Below, one piece after another: positions 8,033-14,036 of a stretch of 14,036 bases of DNA; position 1 is the first letter of the stretch; each line of letters opens with the position of its first letter. Source of the DNA: Moduliflexus sp964602655 (GTDB lineage: Bacteria; Moduliflexota; Moduliflexia; Moduliflexales; Moduliflexaceae); the NCBI GenBank assembly GCA_964602655.1, contig CAZRSF010000109.1, forward strand, positions 1 through 14,036, written 5' to 3'. Position numbers and translations under genes: made by a program. A model generated the notes under the pieces. It was not told the origin of the DNA and did not search any database. It saw only the letters and a list, made by a program, of their open reading frames with translations.

Positions 8033-8060
8033 TTGCATTTACGATGCGACAACCTATTTT
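8033..8060 (+). promoter_or_regulatory. Candidate sigma-70 promoter for smpB
   Basis: TTGCAT (8033-8038), a 16-base spacer and TATTTT (8055-8060) lie about 33 bases before the smpB start, in the 132-base gap after the radical SAM gene. Confidence 0.4.
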
Positions 8061-8093
8061 GATGTTTGGTAATCGGAACGTGGTGAGTGAACT

Positions 8094-8555
8094 ATGAGCG
8101 AACGAAAAAATATTTGCGTCAATAAAGAAGCGTCACACTTGTATTTTATCGAAGAACGCTTCGAGGCCGGGATCGTTTTGCGCGGCACGGAAGTAAAGGC
8201 GTTGCGTGAAGGTCGGTCGAATTTGAAGGAAAGCTACGCCAGGGTTCAAGGTAATGAAATTTTTTTGGTCAATTGCCATATCAGCCCGTATTCGCATGGC
8301 AATCAATTGAATCACGATCCGTTGCGTTCCCGAAAACTTCTGTTGCATAAACGGGAAATTCGGAAATTAATCGGCAAAGTGTCTGAAAAAGGGTTTACGC
8401 TCGTGCCGATCAGTATGTATTTCTCCGATGGCAAAGCCAAATTGGAACTTGGATTGGGCAAAGGCAAAAAGCTCCACGATAAACGCGAAAGCATGAAAGA
8501 GCGCGTGGAAAATCGGGAAATGGAACGCGAATTCAAAAACCGGCAGTTTAAGTAA
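8094..8555 (+). CDS. smpB: SsrA-binding protein SmpB
   Basis: SmpB binds the tRNA-like domain of tmRNA and brings it to stalled ribosomes. The 153-residue product has the normal family length and all landmarks: NKEASHLYFIEERFEAGIVL near the start, RGTEVKALREGRSNLKESY, the HDPLRSRKLLLHKREI block, and the lysine-rich GLGKGKKLHDKRES tail that enters the mRNA channel. GGTGAG 7 bases before the ATG supports the start. It lies 74 bases upstream of ssrA, its RNA partner, in the same direction, a common arrangement that allows shared expression. Nothing about the protein looks unusual. Confidence 0.98.
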   Translation: MSERKNICVNKEASHLYFIEERFEAGIVLRGTEVKALREGRSNLKESYARVQGNEIFLVNCHISPYSHGNQLNHDPLRSRKLLLHKREIRKLIGKVSEKGFTLVPISMYFSDGKAKLELGLGKGKKLHDKRESMKERVENREMEREFKNRQFK

Positions 8556-8559
8556 CCAC

Positions 8560-8580
8560 TTCCCCTTCTATGAAGGGGAA
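8560..8580 (+). terminator. Hairpin after smpB, weak terminator candidate
   Basis: TTCCCCTTC (8560-8568), loop TAT, GAAGGGGAA (8572-8580) forms a perfect 9-base stem just after the smpB stop. The T-run (8592-8598) starts 11 bases beyond the stem, too far for a classical terminator. It may only mark an mRNA boundary or processing site between smpB and ssrA. Confidence 0.35.
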
Positions 8581-8629
8581 AAGTTGGGTAATTTTTTTGT
8601 CAGTTCGTTCTTTGAGATACCTCAAGTTT

Positions 8630-9019
8630 GGGGGCGATATGGTTTCGACGGGGTTAATTGAGGTTTCAGTTGCATGCCGAGGCGTCGGGCACTCGTAAAA
8701 ACGACAACAACACAAATGCAGACGAATATCATACTGCACCTCTCGCAATGGCTGCGTAAGCCAACGTGTGAGGACAACCGGTTGCTTTAAACCAACCGGC
8801 GTTCAATCTGTTCCTGCCTGTGGGGCAGTGCGAACGTCATCTACACAGGATAGTTGCCGATCACGCGCAGGGATAGGCGGCGAACTCTCAACTGCGCTAA
8901 CGCGGACATGATCCTGTCTGTGGGAGCATGAACGCGTGACATCAAAACATAGACTACGCATGTAGACGCTGACTGCTGAAGAGCTTCGGACCGGGGTTCG
9001 ATTCCCCGCGCCTCCACCA
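8630..9019 (+). ncRNA. ssrA: Transfer-messenger RNA (tmRNA, one-piece)
   Basis: The RNA rescues stalled ribosomes by acting first as alanyl-tRNA and then as a short mRNA. The 5' end GGGGGCGATATGGTTTCGAC is the standard tmRNA start. GGGGGCG (8630-8636) pairs with CGCCTCC (9009-9015), and the third pair is G·U, the alanine identity signal. A T-arm with CGGGG, TTCGATT, CCCCG lies at 8992-9008, and ACCA is encoded at 9016-9019. The roughly 390-base length fits a one-piece tmRNA with pseudoknots; I did not model them all. smpB lies directly upstream and an intrinsic terminator directly downstream. Confidence 0.97.
8697..8759 (+). other. ssrA: tmRNA proteolysis-tag reading frame
   Basis: The frame runs from a probable resume codon AAA (8697) to TAA (8757-8759) and encodes KNDNNTNADEYHTAPLAMAA. 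The alanine carried by tmRNA precedes it. The KND start parallels the AND start of well-known tags. The hydrophobic end PLAMAA replaces the usual ALAA. The frame is certain from its end; the exact resume codon is inferred by analogy. Confidence 0.7.
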
Positions 9020-9022
9020 TTT

Positions 9023-9068
9023 AAAACGCCTGTTTTGACCTGAATACGGTTAAAACAGGCGTTTTTTT
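9023..9068 (+). terminator. Intrinsic terminator of ssrA
   Basis: Bases 9023-9040 pair with 9048-9065 in an 18-base stem (core AACGCCTGTTTT), with a 7-base loop and a run of seven T at 9062-9068. It begins 4 bases after the tmRNA CCA end. Confidence 0.92.
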
Positions 9069-9097
9069 ATCGAAAACCCTTCTTTCTAAATAATTGA

Positions 9098-9202
9098 AGC
9101 CAATTGGGAATGCTGAATGAAGCCATCAAACGCGGCGCGGTTGATAAAATCTTGCCATTCGGCGAGATTGCGAAAGCCGTAATTGACGCCGTCTCAAAAT
9201 AA
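9098..9202 (+). pseudogene. cheB: Remnant of the C-terminus of CheB methylesterase
   Basis: An in-frame stretch after a TGA at 9095-9097 reads SQLGMLNEAIKRGAVDKILP and continues FGEIAKAVIDAVSK before TAA (9200-9202). This matches the last residues of the chemotaxis methylesterase CheB, where a GMP-x-AI-x-x-GAVDxILPLxEIA segment ends the catalytic domain. The catalytic Ser, His and Asp regions and the receiver domain are absent, so it cannot function. It is a leftover from deletion or recombination next to the tmRNA gene, a known integration hot spot. An unrelated short gene starting at the ATG at 9110 is less likely, as no ribosome-binding site precedes it. Confidence 0.65.
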
Positions 9203-9228
9203 GCGGATGCGAGAGATCGCATCCGCTT
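9201..9228 (-). terminator. Perfect hairpin, probable terminator of the GyrI-like gene
   Basis: AAGCGGATGCGA (9201-9212), loop GAGA, TCGCATCCGCTT (9217-9228) is a 12-base perfect stem. Read on the minus strand it lies 20 bases after the stop of the GyrI-like gene and is followed by ATTTTG. It overlaps the end of the cheB remnant and may once have terminated that gene. Confidence 0.6.
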
Positions 9229-9248
9229 CATTCTTCAAAAGAGCCTCT

Positions 9249-9824
9249 TCAATTGTTCGGGCGGACTGGAATGCAAATGTCCACCAGATGTTTTTTCTCA
9301 GGATGCGCATCGGAATCGTTTTTCTTCACTTCGAAACCATATCCTTCTGCGACAGAATAATTCTGTCGTGAAATCCATTCATACAGATATCCCCAGGCAC
9401 CGCCGAACTCTTGCGCCGATAATTCGAATGTTCCCACAGCATACGTGGCGCGGGGAAGCGTCAATTTTCGAATGCCGTCGGGCGTTGACGTGTCTTCAGG
9501 CACAGTAATTCCTAACCACAGGCGTTGTTGGTCTTTGGGCGTCGTCGCGGGATCATCAGGATATACAAGAATCATTTTTGTGGTCTCCGGAAAATCCCAG
9601 AGGTTTTTTGGCAGCGCCCACGCCACGAGTCGTTCAATCAGCACATCGTAAATTTCGCCATTTCCCTCAAAATCGCCGACATGCTCCACATACGCGAGAA
9701 GGTATTCTGGAAGCTCTTTTACCGCAAGAGTGGCGTTGCTGAGGAACTCTTGTGCCTGCCCAAATGATGCGCTGACGGTACACGCACATACTGCCATTAA
9801 AAGAATAGTCAATTGTCGTATCAT
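9249..9824 (-). CDS. Exported GyrI-like effector-binding-domain protein
   Basis: The 191-residue protein starts with a signal peptide (MIRQL, hydrophobic 6-19, probable cleavage near 19-24). The only cysteines there form a poor lipobox (VCAC), so a lipoprotein is possible but not favoured. The rest is one GyrI/AraC effector-binding-like domain: LPEYLLAYVEHVGDF at 38-52, MILVYPDDPATTP at 84-96, GITVPE at 105-110, LPRATYAVGTFELS at 123-136, LYEWISRQNY at 147-156 and the closing VDICIPV at 181-187. Such domains bind small hydrophobic ligands and usually sit in the cytoplasm, alone or fused to AraC regulators. An exported version suggests ligand binding in the periplasm. AGGAG about 7 bases before the ATG supports the start. 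The gene is divergent from the ABC-importer operon, with no clear functional link. Confidence 0.8.
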   Translation of the reverse strand: MIRQLTILLMAVCACTVSASFGQAQEFLSNATLAVKELPEYLLAYVEHVGDFEGNGEIYDVLIERLVAWALPKNLWDFPETTKMILVYPDDPATTPKDQQRLWLGITVPEDTSTPDGIRKLTLPRATYAVGTFELSAQEFGGAWGYLYEWISRQNYSVAEGYGFEVKKNDSDAHPEKKHLVDICIPVRPNN

Positions 9825-10065
9825 GCAAATCTCCTGATGTTGAGCGTGAAAAATGAACGGTGTCCAGAAGCAGTCACGCTGATAATCTGCGTCTGGAAGG
9901 CGTATCTATTCGTAACAACAGAGATAATATCGGTTTCTATCGAATTTTTGTCTTGATGCCGCTTGCTGAAATTTCGACGAAAAAATGCCATTTTGAACGG
10001 AGAATTGATGATTTTTGCGATAGGGCGCGAATCTGCATCGCGTTCCATTTCGATAATTGCTATTT

Positions 10066-10079
10066 TTGAACACGTTCAA
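10066..10079. promoter_or_regulatory. Operator copy 1 (upstream)
   Basis: TTGAACACGTTCAA shares the arms TTGAAC/GTTCAA with two copies nearer the importer and is the exact reverse complement of copy 3. Its centre lies 179 bases upstream of copy 2, near a whole number of helical turns, so repression by DNA looping is possible. Confidence 0.75.
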
Positions 10080-10207
10080 TATGAAGGTTTTCAAAAAATG
10101 AGAATAATTCTTTAAAATTTTCACTGAGCATAAACCGTTTATATTCAAATAGATAAAAGAAAATAATTCTTCAGATATCGTATGAGTTATTTTTACGATT
10201 ATTTTTC

Positions 10208-10238
10208 TTGACAGGTAAGCACGAATGAATTTTTTAAT
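10208..10238 (+). promoter_or_regulatory. Candidate promoter of the ABC-importer operon
   Basis: A perfect -35 TTGACA (10208-10213) is followed by TTTAAT (10233-10238), five of six matches to TATAAT, with a long 19-base spacer. Transcription would start within operator copy 2, the layout expected for repression. Confidence 0.5.
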
Positions 10239-10241
10239 CAA

Positions 10242-10261
10242 ATATTGAACATGTTCAATAT
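10242..10261. promoter_or_regulatory. Operator copy 2, 20-base perfect palindrome
   Basis: ATATTGAACATGTTCAATAT is a perfect palindrome just after the candidate -10 box. Its form, with a central even-symmetric core, is typical of LacI-family or similar sugar-responsive repressors. The regulator gene is not in the window. Confidence 0.82.
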
Positions 10262-10269
10262 AAATATTG

Positions 10270-10283
10270 TTGAACGTGTTCAA
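10270..10283. promoter_or_regulatory. Operator copy 3
   Basis: TTGAACGTGTTCAA lies 25 bases (centre to centre) downstream of copy 2, inside the probable leader of the importer mRNA. Confidence 0.8.
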
Positions 10284-10332
10284 AAGCGTCCTCGCGTTTT
10301 TTCAATATTAACAGTTTCACAGGAGGAAGGTT

Positions 10333-11622
10333 ATGAAAATCAGAACTATGTTGGGATTAGCAGTTACGATGTCGTTGATGTTCAGCGCAGTCGCGTTTGC
10401 GGCAGACCCGGTCACGATCACGGTCTGGGATTTTAAGTATGGCGACGCTACCAGCGGTGTGCAGGCCGCAATGCAGGCCGTTGACAACTTGATTATGCAG
10501 CAAAACCCAAACATCAAAATTGAGCATGTTGCTCAGCCCAATAATGAATATTATCAACTTGTGCGAGCCGCCGTGCAATCTGGCGAAGGCCCGGACGTGG
10601 TCATGTTTCATGGTGGGGTGCAAGCATACGAATTCGATGAGTTCACGCTCGAATTGGATACATATATCAAGCCCTGGCGCGATGAAATCTCGGAATTCAG
10701 TTGGGCGTTCTGTTCCGTTGGCGGCGATGGACAAAAACCGGTGCACATGGTGCCGATTACGATGCAAGGCATGGGAATTTATTACAACAAAGCCTTGTTC
10801 AAGCAAGCGGGACTTGATCCGGAAAAAGCGCCGACTGACTTAGCCGCCTTTTTGGAAGCCTGCGAGAAACTGAAACAAGCCGGGATCGTTCCGATTACCG
10901 CAGGATTGCAGGGTGCGCCATTTACGGTTGATTTCCTCTTCCGCACGTTAGTCGCCAATATTTATGGCGCTGACACATCAGCGCTCATCACCGGCGAACA
11001 GAGTTTCAAAGACAATGCGGGCTTTAAGAAAGCCACCGAAATCGTCAAGGAACTGTTCGACAAAGGGTATATGGATCCGAATGGCTCTTCGACGCCGTAT
11101 TTTATGGATGCCGCCAATAATTTTGCGGCAGGCAAAGGGGCGATGTTTGTTGGGTTATTATCCGATGTGTGCCACTGGAAGGTCTTTAGCGATGGGCTGG
11201 GCAAAGAAAATGTCGGCTATTTCCCGACCATCAATTTCCCGGAAGCCCAATATAAAGATCAACAATCCGGACAGCCTGCCGGGATTGGGTATAGCATTAT
11301 GAAATGGTCGAAGAATCCCGAAGCCGCGATGAAAGTGATCGAAGGCTACGCTCGCGGCGAAGGCGCAACAATCTGGATGGGACAGACCGGCGCGTTATCG
11401 CCTAATAAAAACCTGGATATTAACAAGCTGGGCTATCCGTTGGTCGGCGAAATCCTGAAACGGTCATTCAATCGTGATTTCGTGACCTTGCTGACGAATG
11501 AAGACGCCAACCAGAATTTTGACCGCTATTGCGCGCAGGCGTATGTTTCCAACGAAATGACGCTTGAGAAGTTCATCGAAGCCGCGCAAACGATGTTAGA
11601 GAACGCGAAAAACAACAAATAG
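10333..11622 (+). CDS. Sugar ABC transporter, extracellular solute-binding protein
   Basis: The 429-residue periplasmic binding protein captures a carbohydrate for the permeases encoded downstream. The signal peptide (1-23, ending AFA) has no lipobox cysteine, pointing to a periplasm. Family 1 binding-protein motifs follow: ITVWDF near 29-34, SGEGPDVVMFHGG at 83-95, YYNKALFKQAGLDP at 150-163, and GKGAMFVGL in the second lobe. Length and order fit the CUT1 class, which takes up oligosaccharides or polyols; the exact substrate cannot be read. AGGAGG 6 bases before the ATG is a very strong ribosome-binding site, as expected for the most abundant component. Expression is probably controlled by the three upstream operators. 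A stable hairpin follows the stop. Confidence 0.95.
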   Translation: MKIRTMLGLAVTMSLMFSAVAFAADPVTITVWDFKYGDATSGVQAAMQAVDNLIMQQNPNIKIEHVAQPNNEYYQLVRAAVQSGEGPDVVMFHGGVQAYEFDEFTLELDTYIKPWRDEISEFSWAFCSVGGDGQKPVHMVPITMQGMGIYYNKALFKQAGLDPEKAPTDLAAFLEACEKLKQAGIVPITAGLQGAPFTVDFLFRTLVANIYGADTSALITGEQSFKDNAGFKKATEIVKELFDKGYMDPNGSSTPYFMDAANNFAAGKGAMFVGLLSDVCHWKVFSDGLGKENVGYFPTINFPEAQYKDQQSGQPAGIGYSIMKWSKNPEAAMKVIEGYARGEGATIWMGQTGALSPNKNLDINKLGYPLVGEILKRSFNRDFVTLLTNEDANQNFDRYCAQAYVSNEMTLEKFIEAAQTMLENAKNNK

Positions 11623-11633
11623 GTAGTGAATCG

Positions 11634-11666
11634 AATCCTGCCAGGGTTTCGAACCCTGGCAGGATT
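11634..11666 (+). repeat. Intercistronic hairpin after the binding-protein gene
   Basis: AATCCTGCCAGGGTT (11634-11648), loop TCG, and its exact complement (11652-11666) make a 15-base perfect stem in the 65-base gap before the first permease. No T-run follows. Its position matches hairpins in other importer operons that protect the binding-protein mRNA from 3' decay and raise its level over the permeases. Confidence 0.85.
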
Positions 11667-11687
11667 GCATGCACAGCGGAGGAGCCA

Positions 11688-12578
11688 GTGAACACAAAAG
11701 TCTGGAAGACCAATCGCGAAGCGCGGGATGCATATCTTTTGATTGCGCCATTGGTGTTGCTGCTGCTGATATTTATTTTCTATCCTGTTCTGTCCAATTT
11801 TTATTATAGCTTCACCAAATGGAAAGGGATGGGGACGGCGCAATTTATCGGTTGGAACAATTATAAAACGTTATGGCAGGATGAACGTTTTTGGATTTCA
11901 TTAAAAAATACCGCGATTTTGCTGCTCTATATTCCGTTAGGAACGCTGGTTCCGGTGCTGATTGCCGCCATTCTCCGCATGGGGTTGAAAGGGTGGTCAT
12001 TTTTCCGGGCGCTGATTTATTTACCCAACGTGTTAGGGTATGTCATCATCGGGTTAATTTTCAGCATTCTATTTAGAAAAATCGGCCCGCTGAATGCGCT
12101 CTTAACCGCTGTCGGGCTGGAGAATTATGCCTTAGATTGGTTGAATAAATCGGTGCTGGCAATTAATATTTTAGGGCTTATCTATGGCGTCTGGATTAAA
12201 TTAGGGTTTGGCTGCATCTACTTTCTGGCTGCGATGAGCGCCGTAGATGAGAGCCTGTATGAAGCGGCGATCATTGATGGCGCAGGGTGGTGGGCATCTT
12301 TCTGGAATGTGACGGTTCCTTCGATTCATTTTGCGATTGAATTCTGGGTTGTCCTTTCCTTTACCGAAACCCTGGCCAGAGCGTTTCCGTTTATTTACAC
12401 CTTCACCCGCGGGGGGCCTGGTTTTGGCACGTTCACGCTGGAATACGGCATCTATAATGCAGGCTTTGTCGCCTTTAACATGGGCTACGCCTGCACCTGG
12501 GCGAGCGTATTATTTGTCTTTTGCGCTCTGATCGCCATCATGCAAGTGCGTTTAATGCAGAGGAATACCAATGAATAA
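11688..12578 (+). CDS. Sugar ABC transporter permease, MalF/UgpA type
   Basis: The 296-residue inner-membrane protein has about six hydrophobic segments, the first at 16-33. The cytoplasmic EAA loop that docks the ATPase reads YEAAIIDGAGWW at 191-202, with the conserved proline at 211. The N-terminal REARDAYLLIAP start is typical of the MalF-like subunit of CUT1 importers. The start codon is GTG, fixed by GGAGGAG four bases or so upstream. The gene overlaps the next permease by 8 bases, so the two are translationally coupled and probably form a heterodimer. The length of 296 residues is ordinary for UgpA-like subunits. Confidence 0.95.
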   Translation: MNTKVWKTNREARDAYLLIAPLVLLLLIFIFYPVLSNFYYSFTKWKGMGTAQFIGWNNYKTLWQDERFWISLKNTAILLLYIPLGTLVPVLIAAILRMGLKGWSFFRALIYLPNVLGYVIIGLIFSILFRKIGPLNALLTAVGLENYALDWLNKSVLAINILGLIYGVWIKLGFGCIYFLAAMSAVDESLYEAAIIDGAGWWASFWNVTVPSIHFAIEFWVVLSFTETLARAFPFIYTFTRGGPGFGTFTLEYGIYNAGFVAFNMGYACTWASVLFVFCALIAIMQVRLMQRNTNE

Positions 12579-13395
12579 ATCTGTGACGAAAATCATCATG
12601 TATATCGTGTTACTCATCTTTACGTTATGCGCGATCTATCCCATTCTTTTTACGTTTCAGACCAGTCTGAAAACAGCGCATGAGTATATGGATAACAAGC
12701 TGTCCTGGCCGAAGCAGCTCACGCTGGAAAATTACACGACCGTTCTGATCAAAGGCCGTTTGTTGAATTATTTTCTGAATAACTGCCTTCTCATGCCTGC
12801 GGCGATGTTAGTGTATCTGTGCGTCTGCATTATGGCCGGATTCGCATTTGGCCGATTGCGTTTCCCGTTCCGGCTGCCGATTTTTTTAGCGATGCTCTTT
12901 CTCATGATCTTTCCGCAAATGCTCCTCTCCATTCAGATTTTTCAGGTCTGCCGAGCATTACATCTCGTGAACACCCGCATCGGCATTATTCTCGTCTGGG
13001 TTGCGTATTTTGCGCCGTTCGGCACGTATATTATGACGACATTTTATGCCAGCGTCCCGATGGAATTGATTGAATCTGCCCGCTTAGATGGTGCGAGCAC
13101 TTGGCAATTATTACTCCGCATCATGGTCCCGATTGCGCGACCGATGGTCGGGATTATTGTGATTATCGGCTTTCAATCCATGTGGAATGAATTGCCCTTT
13201 TCGATGCTGCTGCTGCAAAAAGATACGCTGCGGACAGTGACGCAGGGCATTGCGATGCTGCAAGGCCAATATGGGGTAGATGACACTATCTTGACTGCTG
13301 CAATTATGACAGCCTCCGCCATTCCCTTAGCGTTATTTCTGTTTTTCCAAAAAAACATCTCAATGGGCGCGTATGCCGGCGCAGTGAAAGGTTAA
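12571..13395 (+). CDS. Sugar ABC transporter permease, MalG/UgpE type
   Basis: The 274-residue inner-membrane protein is the second half of the transmembrane channel. It has about six hydrophobic segments. The EAA loop reads ELIESARLDGAS at 165-176, with Pro187, as in MalG-like subunits. The start ATG lies inside the end of the preceding gene, giving an 8-base overlap. No ATP-binding subunit follows; such importers often borrow a shared MsmX/UgpC-like ATPase encoded elsewhere. A 258-base palindrome-rich gap follows the stop and may end the transcript or lower expression of what lies beyond. Confidence 0.95.
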   Translation: MNKSVTKIIMYIVLLIFTLCAIYPILFTFQTSLKTAHEYMDNKLSWPKQLTLENYTTVLIKGRLLNYFLNNCLLMPAAMLVYLCVCIMAGFAFGRLRFPFRLPIFLAMLFLMIFPQMLLSIQIFQVCRALHLVNTRIGIILVWVAYFAPFGTYIMTTFYASVPMELIESARLDGASTWQLLLRIMVPIARPMVGIIVIIGFQSMWNELPFSMLLLQKDTLRTVTQGIAMLQGQYGVDDTILTAAIMTASAIPLALFLFFQKNISMGAYAGAVKG

Positions 13396-13464
13396 ATAAT
13401 TCGCGTAACGGTTATGGCGCGTATTGCTTACGGCGAATATTTATTTGAAATCATGCGCTCTGTT

Positions 13465-13644
13465 GCCCTGAAAGGGCATGTTATATTAGCCCAGGGCGGC
13501 AGCCCTGGGAAAATTGGGATTTTAGAGATTGCGCTCTGAAAGAGCGCATCAATGAAACGCTCTTTCAGAGCGAATTCATTTGTTTTTATTTCACGCTTCC
13601 CCAGGGCTTCGCCCTGGGCTAATATGACTCGCGCCGTTGGCGCG
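13465..13644. repeat. Nested palindromic repeat cluster
   Basis: The gap after the permeases holds symmetrically arranged hairpins. ATATTAGCCCAGGGC (13483-13497) is repeated inverted at 13611-13625. Inside it CGCTCTGAAAGAGCG (13532-13546) is repeated inverted at 13558-13572. Outside lie GCCCTGAAAGGGC (13465-13477) and GCGCCGTTGGCGC (13631-13643). Most units are hairpins themselves, so the whole can fold as a large cruciform-like structure. The 13464-13478 unit is identical to bases 1-15 of the window, which marks a dispersed genomic family. Confidence 0.85.
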
Positions 13645-13653
13645 TAAAAAATT

Positions 13654-14036
13654 ATGAACAATTTATGGAAAACCAATTGGGCTGAAACGAAATTGCATTT
13701 CGAACAGTGGTGGCGTCGCGAAGGATTAGTACTCGGCAGTTGGGGAACTGGATTAAAAAGCCCGCGCGCCCCGCATGTGAATGTCACGCCGCCGCCCGCC
13801 CCAGCAACGCCGGAGAAGCGCCACACTGACCCGCAATTCGTGGCGCAAAATATTCGCTATGAGATGGCGCAAAAAATCTGGCCGGCGGACATCCTGCCGC
13901 TCTGCTGGCCGGACATCGGCACGGTCTCGCTTGCCCCATATCTCGGCGCAACGCAGGAGTTCGCCGACACGAACATCTGGTATCATGAATGTATCGCCGA
14001 TCCCGATACGCATCCGCCGCTGCGCTTTGATGCGGC
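13654..14036 (+). CDS. Uroporphyrinogen-decarboxylase-family-like protein (5' part, cut by window end)
   Basis: The frame is open from ATG to the window edge (127 complete codons). It begins MNNLWKTNWAETKLHFEQWW and contains ILPLCWPDIGTVSLAPYLGA and IWYHECIADPDTHPPLRFDA. The sequence style, a proline/glycine-rich approach to a DIGTVSLAPYLG segment and a WY..CI.D segment, recalls the URO-D superfamily, which includes corrinoid-dependent methyltransferases as well as haem-pathway decarboxylases. The first 50 residues do not look like true HemE. No clear ribosome-binding site precedes the ATG, so the start could differ. It follows the sugar importer in the same direction, and a role in processing the imported compound is an inference. 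The catalytic C-terminal part is outside the window. Confidence 0.5.
   Translation, partial: MNNLWKTNWAETKLHFEQWWRREGLVLGSWGTGLKSPRAPHVNVTPPPAPATPEKRHTDPQFVAQNIRYEMAQKIWPADILPLCWPDIGTVSLAPYLGATQEFADTNIWYHECIADPDTHPPLRFDA

Larger units (their letters stand above)
9825..10332. other. AT-rich divergent regulatory region without genes
   Basis: The 508 bases between the GyrI-like gene and the ABC importer are visibly richer in A and T than the coding regions. They hold three operator-like palindromes and one candidate promoter near the importer, listed separately. Open frames here have no ribosome-binding sites or recognisable products. I found no clear promoter for the GyrI-like gene. Confidence 0.7.

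Noticed and set aside
8580..8629. Separate promoter for ssrA (TTGTCA at 8597-8602)
   Set aside because: No acceptable -10 box follows at 16-18 bases; co-transcription with smpB and processing is equally possible.
9906..10283. A 125-codon minus-strand frame in the AT-rich spacer
   Set aside because: It has no ribosome-binding site, a composition set by AT-richness, no recognisable domain, and it runs through all three operators.
13428..14013. Minus-strand frames opposite the last gene
   Set aside because: The upstream part consists of palindromic repeat sequence, and the rest is the antisense of the better-supported plus-strand frame.

Overview
The window comes from a Gram-negative-type bacterium of moderate G+C content. 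The evidence is a sugar-binding protein with an ordinary signal peptide and no lipobox, a one-piece tmRNA with SmpB, and a relic of a chemotaxis cheB gene. The spacers are packed with palindromic repeats, which suggests a large, repeat-rich genome. I cannot assign a phylum from the sequence alone.

Left part (1-5843). A 453-base foldback repeat is followed by a four-gene minus-strand operon. In transcription order it encodes an inositol-monophosphatase-family phosphatase, a membrane-anchored protein of unknown function, a P-loop GTPase with an N-terminal cysteine motif, and a protein with the N-terminal domain of GTPase-associated protein 1 (GAP1). The last two match a GTPase/GAP1 pairing described by comparative genomics as part of NTP-dependent conflict (defence-like) systems in bacteria with multicellular or social habits. 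Its pairing here with a phosphatase and a single-pass membrane protein is the most interesting content of the window. Palindromic repeats lie between the GTPase and GAP1 genes and, as a perfect 29-base palindrome, inside the membrane-protein gene.

Middle part (5844-9248). A divergently transcribed radical SAM protein with unusual cysteine spacing is followed by smpB and the tmRNA gene ssrA. These two encode the trans-translation ribosome-rescue pair. The tmRNA ends in a textbook terminator. Just beyond lies a roughly 30-codon remnant of the C-terminus of CheB.

Right part (9249-14036). A minus-strand gene encodes an exported GyrI-like effector-binding protein. It is followed by an AT-rich, 508-base regulatory region with three copies of one 14-base operator and a candidate promoter. 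This controls a carbohydrate ABC importer of the CUT1 type (binding protein and two permeases). No ATPase gene is present, so the transporter probably uses a shared ATPase encoded elsewhere. A block of nested palindromes then precedes a gene cut by the window edge, which looks like a uroporphyrinogen-decarboxylase-family (methyltransferase-like) protein that may process the imported compound.
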